Shown piece by piece: positions 22,831 through 33,337 of a stretch of 64,000 nucleotides of DNA (the first letter of the stretch is position 1; each line of letters starts with the position of its first letter). A program made the translations under genes and the position numbers. The notes beneath the pieces were generated by a model. It did not search any database. It was not told where the DNA came from and saw only the letters and a list, made by a program, of their open reading frames with translations. The stretch spans positions 24,947 to 88,946 of the forward strand of contig JBBHKE010002225.1 in assembly GCA_037447655.1 (NCBI GenBank). Reading direction: 5' to 3'. This DNA comes from Zygnema cylindricum (taxonomy: Eukaryota; Streptophyta; Zygnematophyceae; Zygnematales; Zygnemataceae).

Positions 22831-24270
22831 GTACCGATCAGACAATTTTACGGCGGTTACGTGTTAACGCTATATCACGTAACGTAACGTTTAATTTCTT
22901 TTTTTTTTGGTTTGACGTTTACGGAAATGGTTAACACGCCACGTCGTAGCTACATGTAACTTGGACGTATGGCCGTAGTTCCGTTCGTCCTTATCTCATG
23001 TATTCTAATAACGTCCTTTTTGGGTGCTTTTATTAGAGTTAAGTATGCTAATATGTGTCTTAATTGTAATAAGGGTGTTACCTCGTATGTCTTTCGGACG
23101 TCTCACCTATGTTAACGTCAACGTTGTTCCGTATTAACGTAAATGATGACACTAAAATGAACCAAAAAGTACATACCGACCAACCAAATAATAATTCACG
23201 TCACGTGATTGGTCGCCAAAGATTACACGTGTCGTATTTTTTATCCACAAAAAACATAATGGCTTTTTTTAAGATGCATCAAAACACGTCTGTCTTGCCC
23301 GCTGCCTTTCCAAGAAAGATCTGTACATTCAATGAGCTGCCATGTTTTCTCACGCCTTTTCATGAAAAACGTCCATTGTCAACCACGTGCATACTCTTAC
23401 GTTGAAAACTGACGCAAATTTTAAGACTTTCCCGCTCTCACCGTGTCGTTTTTAAAATGGAAATATTTGACTTTCAAACAAAATATTTGATTTAAATTTT
23501 TGAATGTTCAAATTTTTAGCAAGCATTTCCCTCTTTTTTTTCACAACAGATTCCCTTCCCCTTCTATATATACTTGTCGTTAACTCCAACAATGGCACTC
23601 TTTTCCTCCTTTCGTATCTACCTTCGTTGTTGCATTTATTTTTTGTTACTTCATTTTTATCTTTCACAAGTTATCGTGACTATCTTAAGAAAATATGTGG
23701 CCCATTACCACATTTTTTGCGGCGAAAGCGAGAGCTCCCGTTGTATTTTTCCCACCTCCGGTTGAGGAGGAGATGGAGTGGGGCGAGAAAGAGGGGGAGG
23801 GAGAGGCAGGTGAAGGGATGGGATCACCAAATGATGACACCCTCATGGAAGGCGGTGGGTCCGATTTCGGCTCACCCACAAATTCATCTCTGGACTCACC
23901 GCCAGACTCACCGCGTGTGGACCATGGTATGAGCTCGGTGGTGAGACGCAAGCTCCAATACGTGTCGGCAAAGGTTGCACGCGTTCGTGTAATCAATTAG
24001 ATGATTGCGGATTATGATATAAACGGAAAGGAGTGTCTTATACCGAGGACCGTGAAAAGGTTTACGGAACACTCTACAGGCGAATATAATACAAGTAAGC
24101 ATTACTAACTTTTTATTCTTACCTTATATGACTTTTTACGGCTGCTTACATTGTGTTTCTCAAATAGAATTCGCTTATATTGTGGCATTTTGTTTATCTA
24201 CCTTTATGTGTTCGTTATAATTTATATTTATTTTTTCCACGCCCCCACCACATTTTCTTAATGTTGTTAT
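22831..24270. other. Unassigned AT-rich region before the DDE transposon
   Basis: No recognised gene. One plus-strand frame (23695-24000, 101 codons, starting MWPITTFFAAKARAP) is acidic in the middle and basic at the end. It could be a 5' part of the transposon gene set that follows, but there is no domain to support it. The TATATATA at about 23567 is promoter-like at best. Confidence 0.3.
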
Positions 24271-24955
24271 GTTGGATCCTCCTACACCGTCGTGAAACAC
24301 CGACGACAACGTCTCGTCGCTTGTGGTTATAATATACTAATATTGTTAGTAGGCGGCCACATTGAAGCTTCGACGCGTGGATGAAGAAATAGAACTGGCG
24401 ACGACAATACGTCGTCACAACAATAAAAATTACAAACTACAATACGGAGCATATTTTAATTATAAGTTTTTAGTTAGTACAATAAGTATGAACCTTTGTA
24501 TGGGCGACGAGGCTTTATCTTTGTCCCATTCTTGGAATCGCGGAATCATTAAAGCGCGATATTTCTTTATTCACTTTCGTCGTCGCCATGTTGGATTATC
24601 CAAAAATATTAGGGACACGACGACTTTCCTTTGTCGCGGACCACGCGGTCTGTGAGTGTAATTTGCACGGTCTATGCCAATCTTGGAATCTTCTAAGCAG
24701 TGAACCGCGACAACTCTTAATTTTGTTTCTTCGTCACACTGTTGGATTGATCAAATTGATTGGGGTAGCGACGACTTTGTGCCGTCGCGAACAACTCAAT
24801 CTGTAAGTATATTTCGAACGCATAAAATGCATTAAAACCTCATGCGTTATTTTTACGTACGACCTGTCCTTTTTAAGACATACTCCTATATTCTCTCATC
24901 CTTTTGTGTAGCCGCCTCTTTTTCTTCATTTTTTTGTCACGTGTGGCTAATTTAC

Positions 24956-25708
24956 ATGGAGGGCAGCAGCCAGTCGTATAGGCGACAGCGTAGTGTCTTG
25001 CCGTATCGTCGTCGCTACCCTCCATTACCTCGGCGTAGTCTACGACGCCGGCCAATAGTGCAAAGGGAAGAGGTACGAAGGGATGGAGTGGGAAGAGAAA
25101 GACCCACGAGGGAAAGGCAAACACCGAGGGGGGTAGAGAGGGAAAGAGATGTCCCGAAAACCGTGATAGGAGAAAGGGGTACCGTGGAGGAATTATCGAG
25201 AGAAAGGGAGGCAGCCACTTCCCTACAAATTGGTTGGGTGCCGCCGGAGGGGAGGGAGCGTGAAAAGGAGGTGAGAGAAGAGGTAGAGATGGAAGGATTG
25301 ACACCGGTTGGGGGAGGAAGGGAAGAGTCAAATTTGGATGAGGTAGTAAAGGAGGGGATTTTACCGAAAGAGGTAAGGGTGCCGCCGGAGGGGAGGGAGC
25401 GTGAAAGGGAGGTGAGAGAAGAGGTAGAGATGGAAAGATTGACATCGGTTGGGGGAGGAAGGGAAGAGTCAAATTTGGATGAGGTAGCAAAAGAGGGGAT
25501 TTTACCGGTGGAAGGAAGGGAGGAAAGAAGAGAATTGGTAAATGTGATGAGGGGGGAGGCGGTAAAAAGTGAGATGATTATGGGAGAAAATAATCCATTA
25601 CAGGAAGAGGGTGGAAAGACGGTAATGGGTGTAGACGGGGAGGAGATAGAGGCGACGGTAAAAGAGGGTGAGGGAAGTGAGGCGCGGGAAAAGGTAGAGA
25701 TAAAATGA
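24956..25708 (+). CDS. Hypothetical charged protein with a 47-residue tandem repeat
   Basis: A 250-codon frame from the ATG at 24956 (an in-frame upstream ATG at 24842 adds a hydrophobic stretch). The N-terminus is Arg-rich (YRRQRS, RRSLRRRP) and the rest is Glu and Arg-rich. Residues of about 95-188 are two near-identical 47-residue repeats, each starting VPPEGRERE and ending near KEGILP, encoded by 141-bp units at 25238 and 25379. I do not recognise a domain. It lies upstream of the transposase in the same orientation and is probably transposon cargo or an accessory protein. Confidence 0.4.
   Translation: MEGSSQSYRRQRSVLPYRRRYPPLPRRSLRRRPIVQREEVRRDGVGRERPTRERQTPRGVERERDVPKTVIGERGTVEELSREREAATSLQIGWVPPEGREREKEVREEVEMEGLTPVGGGREESNLDEVVKEGILPKEVRVPPEGREREREVREEVEMERLTSVGGGREESNLDEVAKEGILPVEGREERRELVNVMRGEAVKSEMIMGENNPLQEEGGKTVMGVDGEEIEATVKEGEGSEAREKVEIK
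25238..25519 (+). repeat. Two 141-bp tandem repeats in coding frame
   Basis: Units 25238-25378 and 25379-25519. The period is a multiple of three, so both encode the same 47-residue block with a few substitutions. Confidence 0.9.
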
Positions 25709-25932
25709 AAAAAAAAAATAATACTTCTTGATGAAGGCATCGAGGAGGAAAATGGTGGGGGTTTTAGGGAAGATAATTTGTTGAGTGAGGAGAGGGAGGG
25801 GAAGACAGAATTAGGAGAGGAAAGAAAGGGAGAGGAGGCGATGGTTGAAGAGGTTGGGTCGAGTGAGGATAGGGGAAGATTAGGTACAAATAGAAGGATA
25901 AATAAAATAAAATAATAGGCTTTTGTGAGACC

Positions 25933-26706
25933 GTGGAGGAGGAAGGAGTGGGTGGAGAGGCGAACGTCGACAAAGGTGGGGGGATTGACGCACGAAGAAA
26001 GATAGGTAGGAAAAAGGAGATAGCAAAGGGTAAGCGTAAAGTGAAAGATGACAATGACGAATTATACGTCCCCTCGTTTTCGGATAGTGACGAGAGCATC
26101 GAGGATGGTGAAGAACCGCCGGAAGACAAGCGGGAACCCGAAATTTTGGAACCCACCAACATCGTGGTGTGGAAAAATGAGGATGATCCCACCACCGAGG
26201 ACGATCAAACCCCGGAAAGTGAGGAAAAACAACGTGAGGAGGAATTTGATGATGACGACGACATGTTCGAAGCGCCTCCCACGCCGAATAGGGAGAGAGC
26301 CATTGTAATGGCTCCTCCGCATCCTCAACCTCCATACCCGGTTGAGCATCCCGATTGGTGTTTTTCTCCTCCCACTGGAGGGGAGGAAATGGACACTTTC
26401 GTGCCTCGACCCGAACATTATATTCCGGTTGCCGAATGGCCGGAACACTGGAGGTATGGTGAACCGCGGCCCCTAAACTCGGAAGCGAGTCCTTTTCCGC
26501 AAATTCTCGACTTCCTCCCCGATGTCACCGCACATCCAACATGGTTGTTTATCTTGTTTGAGGACCGAGGCTCAACCTTTGCCCACATAAGGCAATTTGA
26601 TCTGGCGGATCCTCGATTAACGTGGGTTGTTTGTGGGGAGGACAGTTTTTGGGTGAATGTCCCGGAGTTGCTACGTCATCATCATCCGTGGGATCCGCGG
26701 CTATAA
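25933..26706 (+). CDS. Hypothetical acidic protein of the transposon
   Basis: A 257-codon frame. The N-terminal part is basic (GRKKEIAKGKRKVK), the middle is highly acidic (EEEFDDDDDMFEAPP) and the C-terminal 130 residues look folded: PRPEHYIPVAEWPEHWRYG, then ILDFLPDV and WVVCGEDSFWVNVPELLRHH. I do not recognise the family. Its position between the repeat-bearing ORF and the transposase, on the same strand, suggests it is part of the same element, perhaps an exon of a longer gene. The compositional order (basic, acidic, folded) argues for real coding history rather than a chance frame. Confidence 0.4.
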   Translation: MEEEGVGGEANVDKGGGIDARRKIGRKKEIAKGKRKVKDDNDELYVPSFSDSDESIEDGEEPPEDKREPEILEPTNIVVWKNEDDPTTEDDQTPESEEKQREEEFDDDDDMFEAPPTPNRERAIVMAPPHPQPPYPVEHPDWCFSPPTGGEEMDTFVPRPEHYIPVAEWPEHWRYGEPRPLNSEASPFPQILDFLPDVTAHPTWLFILFEDRGSTFAHIRQFDLADPRLTWVVCGEDSFWVNVPELLRHHHPWDPRL

Positions 26707-27050
26707 CACATCCTAAAATTTTGTCGAGTAACTCCCGAGGTACTTGCTCTCCGAGATGCTCGTACGACGATATTGCAAAAATGTCGCAATGTCAGAGTGC
26801 CACGCTCTCGCCTTTGGGAAATACAAAGGGGTCCACCACCGTTTAGGCCACCTTCACCTCCGAGAGGAGAGGATTTTCCTTTAATAATTGCGACACTCAA
26901 CAAGAACAAATAAGAGCGGATCGAGAGCAATTGACGAGGCTTACAAGGGCATTGTCGAATAAAAAAAAACGGTAATTGGTATGTATTTCTTTCTAAATCT
27001 TACTCCATTATATCACTTCCCATGTTTCAACCACTCACTTACTTGTTTAA

Positions 27051-27388
27051 TGTCGTCGCTAAATCTTGAAATGGCTCCAAATACTTCAACCAGCGACAAC
27101 CAACATTGGTCGCTAAATTTAGCGACAAATACAGGGCGTCGCTGAACCAAATTTTATTTGTAATATATATATATATATATATTATGAATTAGGACTGACA
27201 TGTTTTTTTTTTTTTTTTCACTTGTGGTATGTTTGACATTGCGACATCTTCAACTCGTTGCTGAATCAGCGACGACAATCTGTCGTCGCTGAATCTTGAA
27301 ATGTCTCCAAATACTTGAACCAGCGACGAACAGCATTGGTCGCTGAATTTAGCGACGTCTACAGGCCGTCGCTGAACCAAATTTATTA
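27051..27388. repeat. 107-bp direct repeat pair with GCGACG palindromes
   Basis: 27051-27158 and 27282-27388 are about 90% alike, each starting GTCGTCGCT and containing CTCCAAATACTT and GGTCGCT. Between them lie a (TA)n run (27163-27180) and a T run. Confidence 0.8.
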
Positions 27389-27496
27389 CGATATATGTAT
27401 AATTTTTTTAAAGTGAATTATAACTGACAATTTTTTTTTTCTTTTATGTTTTTTTTTTTTTCTTTTATGTTTTTTTTTTTCCTTTCCTTTCGTTGC

Positions 27497-29309
27497 AGAA
27501 TACCAAAAAGCAAGTCGGTGGTGGAAGGGACGGGTTGCGACATTGAGAGACATACGGGCGACGAAACATACTTTGTCGTTTGCGGTATTTGGAAGAAGAA
27601 GTGTGGTGGTGACAAAAGCACTACCGGGTAGGGGAAGGAAAGAGTTTCCATGGGTCACAGCAGTGCACTCGGAGTTGGTGGAGGAGTTTACCGCTTCAAG
27701 AAGGCGGGTATGAAAATGCCACAAACCATTGTAGGGACCATGGCTGCTCATATCATTAAACAAATGAAAGAGGAGAATGGGAGACTATTCGACGTTAATA
27801 AGGGTAAGGAGATTAAAATGAAAATGACAAAACGATGGACGCAATGGTTTTGCGAAAAACACAGTATTGTGACGAGGCCTCAAAAAGGAAAATTACAATT
27901 AAGCTCGGAAAAGGAGGAATACATCGAAAAAACAGTAGCATATAACATGGGCGAATTAAAAAGAGGATTTTTATCGGGTAATTTTTTAGAACATTTGTAT
28001 AACTCATTGCTGTATGCTGTAATATATGTTACATATGTATTATTCTAAATTTTGTTTTCTAAGGTTATAAATGCAAATAAGCGAATGAAAGTAGTTGCCC
28101 CAACCATCATACTTTTTTGTGTTGTGTTTTACTTACAATTTTATGTGTTATTGTGATTATAGGTCGCTACAACGAGGATCTAGTCGAAAACATGGACGAG
28201 ACCCACATGATTGTAAATATGGATAACAAAAAGACGTTGGGTTTTCGCGCGGACGAGGTGGTCAAATACGCGGATGTTGCCGGAGGTGGAGAGTCGATGA
28301 CTTTGATGGTTCGACTCACGGGCGTAGTGAACGCCCGAATTGAATCTCCTATGTTAATCTTCGCCAACAAGCTCCGTTTTTATCCAATCAAGGGCATCCA
28401 CGATGACATACCAAGTGTTTTTCTTTCCATAAGTGTTTTTTTCCTAGTAAATATTGACGTTATTGTCAAACTTATTTTCCTTTGTACAAAACACCCAAAA
28501 TATTAAATATGGGTTGATATGTTGTTTATATTGATTTCTCCCCAAACACTACTCGCCCTCTCTCTCCCTCCCTCACTCAATATCTTTTCCCACTCTCTTT
28601 TGTAGGAGTTTGTTACCGTACTGGGCCGAAAGGTTGGAACGACAAGACGGTCTTCCCACAATGGATCGCCGAACCGAGGTCATACTAAGGTGACCGTGAT
28701 GGGCGTGAAAAGGTTATACTTGTGGACAACTGTGGCGGTCACAATATGTCCGAGGAATTAAACACCGCTTTACGCGCAAAGAGAACTACACTCCAATTTT
28801 TTCCTCCGTGTGCAACGCATTTAGTGCAACCTGCCGATTCATTTGTAATTTCTAAAATCAAAGAAGTGTGGTCAAAAAAATGGGAAGATTGGAAGATGAA
28901 GGGGGTAGAGAGCCACAAGTGGTCCTTACCTATAGGCCAAAAATGGTCAGGTAAGTTAGTTGGACCGGGTAAAGCCTTTTTCTTAAAGTTGGCACGTGAT
29001 TCGATACGAGAGGTGAACAAAATGAAGGACAAAAATGGCATGGGATGGGCACGAAAGGCGACGATCCAGTATGGATTGTCATTAAAGGATGGCAAATGGG
29101 AGGAGAGCATGCTTACGCAAGATTTGCAAGTCATAATAATGAAATGGCGAAATCATTTCGATGGCGACGAGGTGCCACCTCCATCGGCTCCCGCACGAGA
29201 TTTACTCCAACTCCTTCGAGAGGTCGACATTCAAGATGATGAAGCCAGTCATGACGAAGACTTAAAGGAATACAGTGATTATGAGGCACTTTTTAGAGAA
29301 GTGCTTTAA
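27497..29309 (+). pseudogene. DDE_1 transposase (Tc1/mariner-pogo-like), broken
   Basis: Three exons can be joined: about 27497-27977, 28163-28414 and 28606-29309, with GT-AG borders in phase. The N-terminal part (GRGRKEFPWVTAVHSELVEEF, then TKRWTQWFCEKHSI) is the helix-turn-helix region typical of pogo-like transposases. The catalytic residues are Asp in VENMDETHM, Asp in VDNCGGHN and Asp in LVQPADSFVI: a DDD triad. The C-terminus is acidic. Two breaks are visible: a frameshift near 27690-27710 (one frame ends at TGA 27711-27713 while the homology goes on in the next) and an in-frame TAA at 28686-28688 just before the second Asp. The copy is therefore dead as read. Confidence 0.82.
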
Positions 29310-29599
29310 TTAGGAGTGGCGGTATAATAGATTATGGGCCGTTTGCAAATCTTTTTACTAATATTGTGGATTTGTTTGTTATTTTTTTATGTTTTTTTTA
29401 TAGGTTATAACAAATACTTTTCTTTTTCTGCAGTATGCAAAATACATCGTATTTCTTTCTTTGACGATGAATATTATCTATCCCTCTTTCATTTTTTTGT
29501 TTTCGTATTGTTTATGATACCTGAATGGCCAAAAATAAGGATGAAATTTATTTGTAGTGACGGTGTATAATCGTTTCTATGTTTGGATTATCATTCTTC

Positions 29600-29945
29600 C
29601 ATTCAGCGACGAGACAGTCTCGTCGCTGAGTACCATAAGATCTTGTTTTGACTCAGTGTTTGTGTTGAATGGTGAAAAATGTAGCATTCCATTCAGCATC
29701 GAGGAATTGTCATTGTTGATTGGCAGGATAGAAAAACATACCATTCAGCAACGAGACAATCTCGTCGCTGAGTACCATAAGATCTTGTTGCTGAGTACCA
29801 TAAGATCTTGTTTTGACTCAGTGTTTGTGCTGAATGGTGAAAAATGAAGCATGCCATTCAGCACCGAGGAATTCTCGTCGTTGACTGGCAGAATACAAAA
29901 AAATACCATTCAGTGACGAGACAATCTCGTCGCTGAGTACCATAA
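29600..29945. repeat. Three-unit hairpin array
   Basis: Units near 29603, 29745 and 29910 each hold a palindrome of the type CAGCGACGAGAC...GTCTCGTCGCTG followed by AGTACCATAAG. The first has 12-bp perfect arms around one base. Between units are further copies of CCATTCAGC and GCTGAATGG in opposite orientation. Confidence 0.85.
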
Positions 29946-29950
29946 GGGAG

Positions 29951-30447
29951 AGAGAGACAGAGAAAAAAAAAGAGAGATTGACTGAGATAAAATAAAAAAT
30001 AAAATGAAAATAATGTGACAAATTCAAAAAAAAAGAGTGAGAAAAATAATCACATATGTGACATTGAAAATAGTTAACAATGACCACGCACTTCAAGTGA
30101 ATCGCTTAACACTAACAAAACACGTAGAATTAAAATCACAGCACCCGTCATTGCAACAACCTAAAATGAATAACAATTATAAAAATATTACATTAATACA
30201 CTTGGAAATAAATTCAATCATTTTCGCCTTAGAATGACAAAGAGGTTCACCGTAAAAAAACTACAATATGTACAACCAACCTATTTTTCAAAATAAAATA
30301 AAATATTAGTCTACATCAACGAAATGTACATCGCCCATAAATTTTATCTTTTGAAACAAATGACATTCTAATAACCTCCTCTAACTCATGTAAAAATGTG
30401 TTTGGAAGTACTAATATTAAATGGAGTAAAGAAAACTCCATGACATT
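29951..30447. other. Short AT-rich spacer
   Basis: No gene seen. The last five bases (ACATT, 30443-30447) correspond, with one mismatch, to GCATT after the right LTR of the next element. Confidence 0.4.
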
Positions 30448-32372
30448 TGAAATTCTATGGGCTCCATTGTCCACATAATTCGCAGATCCAAAAGAAGCTA
30501 ATCTAAATAGTGCGGACTCCAAGTTGATATAAACCCAAATGAATGATCCCTTGACAATAAGAACCCCTATACACCTTCACCCGTGTGAAGAGAAGACCTT
30601 CTGTGGAATGCAAAGTTTGAATATGTGTTTTGGACAATATTCCCCACTTTGACTTTCCCACTGAATAAGTGCCACCCTGGCACGCGAAGACTCTGACCGA
30701 CTACACCTTTGTGTAGCTTGGACTCCCGTAAGTCCGCAACAAAAAGAATCACTGAATTTGCTCACCCGAGCATTAATTTATGGTTGGTCAAAGATGACCT
30801 TTATAGTTACAAGTTCTCTTATAGAGAGGTACCTAAATATCACTAAGTCTTGGTCTGCCTACTCACGACTACCTACTACTAAAACCTAGTCCAATAGAAA
30901 CACTATATAGTACAAGAAGGTACGATAGGCGATGTACTTATTGCACGGCCATTGTACAACATGGTCTACAAGGTGACATTTGCCAAATCGGGAGTCTTAA
31001 TTCCTCCTCCCATCATCTCCGGTATCAAATAATGTGGCGCCACGTGGCACCGCGTGACGCTATCCTTAAAAGCCACCGAAAGCTTATTGTGGGTGGCGGC
31101 TGTAATGGTGGCGGTCTGATCAGTTGTATTTATTAGTGCTGGGTATCGGGTAAATTCATATCGCGATAATCTCGATATTCGATGTATCGAATATCAGTCG
31201 AGGAGGATCCTCGATATATCGTACCGCGACCAACATAAATCATCGCGATACTTTTCGCGATATATAGGATTTTTTAAATTTAATATTTTTATTTTTTTAA
31301 ATAATATATTATTTTAGCGAAAAAGTCAAATTGTCTAATACGCCACGTACGCCGTGATTTTCGTTCCGTGACTTTAACGTAGACGCCGCAAAATGTAACC
31401 GACAAAAAAGAACTAATTTTGAAATTCTAATGATTAATTATTTGGGGTATGGTTACACGAAGAGGTTTCAGTAGTAGTACGGACAGCAAAATTTATGTAT
31501 TACAGAGGCCTCGGGTACATCGCGTATCTTTTGTAAATAAGTTTTACATACGTGTTCTGATATGAGTGGTTCCACGTAAGGTGACAACCAAATCTCAAAA
31601 ATCATCGAATATTTGAAAAATGACCTTTTTTTGTCTGAAAATTCGTACTTGCGTATGACGTACGTGTACTTCACAAGTGTACCTCGTCAATGTACCTCAC
31701 AGATCTTTTCACTCCGTTAACTTTCAGGAAAAAGCCGTATTTCTTTTCGGCAAAGATTTTACAGTCACTTTGTCCGAAGTCAAGAGACTATGAAAACCTG
31801 TGGGATTTTTTTTTTTTTTTTTTTAGCTTCGATAAATTGACGATACGATATATCGGCGATATATCGCAATAATTTGAAATTCGATATATCGAAGCGATAT
31901 ATCAATTATCAGGTAACTGAAATTCGATATATATCGAATATCGGCAAACGGTCCTCGATATCCAACACTGGTATTTATACGGCTTCGATTGGCTTCTATG
32001 CATGAATTGATTAATGCGCGTTTTCGTTAGTCTGCTGCGAATTAGTCATTTGGATCAATAGATAAATATGCGTAAAACACATCACGTGTATCGTTTCGTT
32101 AGTGCTTTAATGGATACGGCGTGGGTCTACACCGTATATTGATGACCTCGGTTCAAATCCGGCCAGAGGCAGTATTTTGCTTAAACTAGTAAAATACCTT
32201 CTAATTCATTATGCCTCCTTCTAAATGACGTAGCAGCCATGGCCTGCCTTTGGTCCTCTCTTTCTCTCTCTTTGCATTTGAACTAAAATGTAGAAGTGAA
32301 CTATTAATTACATTTTTTCAACACTCTATTTATTTTTCCAATACAGACCTAGAAAATACATAAATTTCAACA
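30448..32372 (-). repeat. 3' LTR of the gag-only element, interrupted by a MITE
   Basis: Direct repeat of 34345-35439 on both sides of the insertion at 31134-31970. Both LTRs contain a B-box-like GGTTCAAATC sequence and CTTTCTCTCTCTTTG. Confidence 0.92.
31134..31970. mobile_element. hAT-type MITE inserted in the LTR (837 bp)
   Basis: Flanked by a perfect 8-bp duplication GTATTTAT (31126-31133 and 31971-31978); the other LTR has this octamer once. Terminal inverted repeats are TAGTGCTGGGTATCG on the left and, read inward from the right, CAGTGTTGGATATCG. An 8-bp duplication and YAGTG-type ends are the marks of the hAT superfamily. The ends are rich in CGATATATCG palindromes. No transposase frame is present, so it depends on a partner. 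Confidence 0.93.
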
Positions 32373-33330
32373 ATCCCCTTGTTTTCTAGTCTACCTACTT
32401 TTCAACACCCACTAAACACACAAATTATTTTTTTCTTTTTCTTTTTCTTATTTCTTTTCTCCTCATAAAACTTTAAATGAATACCTTCGTATTTAAAGAA
32501 ATGTATTAGATGAGCTGAAATAATAATTGCATCACACATTTTATTTTGCATGCCATTTTTCATAAATTCGAGAAAAGATTTTATCCACCTCGTCTCTTTT
32601 CCATCCACACTAAATCTAATTTCCCTCTTGGAATTCAAACAGCCAGCCCCATCCCCACCTGCGACACACACCCAGATGCTAACCCTTTTACATGCACACC
32701 TTCATAAATGCCATCACTTCCATTAGTGATGTCAAAACCATTACCCCCCAAATTTATCGTTATATCAAGAGTCCCCACTAAGTTCCTCATAAAATCTACA
32801 TTTTTCGAGCTCATATTTTTATCTATGATACTCGCCCAATTTTTTGAACTTTCCTCACTCTCTCCAATGGAATTCTTTCCACGATCACTTTCTATAATGA
32901 TTCCCAAAGACTATTTCTCCTCCCCTAAACTTTTCATTAAATATTTCTTTTCTCCCTTATCCTTTAAAACCCCCTCTAGCTTTACTTCTCCCCTTTCCTC
33001 CAAATCCGTTGAAGTCTCCCTTTCCAACCAGTTTTCTGTTTCCCAAATATTTATAGAATTATCCTCATTATTTTTGTTTTTCCCCTTTTCATTTATGTAT
33101 CCTAGATCTGACTTTCTCATTTCTAAGTCATACTTTCTACACTCCTTGACATCCTCATCATTTCTAACTCCCTCAAGTACCTCCCTTCCTTTACTTCCCT
33201 TATACCTCCAAAAGCACATCGTTGCTTTCGTGTAATTTTTGTGTACTTCTCTCTCTTCTCCATTCTACCGATGTGAAGAAGCTCCAATATTTCTTCATCC
33301 TCTTTCTCCTTCTTCCTCCTCTTTATCATT
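32373..33330 (-). other. Charged non-autonomous internal segment
   Basis: Minus-strand frames here are Lys, Glu and Asn-rich (for example 33219-32911, with NEDVKECRKYDLEMRKSD-like text) and overlap in several frames. There is no protease or integrase motif. This is the stretch where an autonomous copia would carry pol. Confidence 0.5.
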
Positions 33331-33337
33331 CCAACTT

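Larger units (their letters stand above)
24270..29950 (+). mobile_element. Degenerate DDE transposon with GCGACGA palindrome arrays
   Basis: The stretch holds a broken DDE transposase (27497-29309), two charged ORFs upstream of it and many short palindromes built on GCGACGAC/GTCGTCGC at 24294, 24398, 24616, 24768, 27051-27388 and 29600-29945. The arrays lie at both sides of the coding part, as subterminal repeats of DNA transposons do. I could not find matching terminal inverted repeats or a target duplication, so the limits are approximate. Confidence 0.6.

Noticed and set aside
24873-25740. Long minus-strand frames opposite the charged ORF
   Set aside because: Ser, Pro and Leu-rich shadows of the purine-rich coding strand.
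29600-29945. CRISPR-like regular repeats
   Set aside because: Plant nuclear context, palindromic units with unequal spacing and similar spacers, no cas genes; these are transposon repeats.
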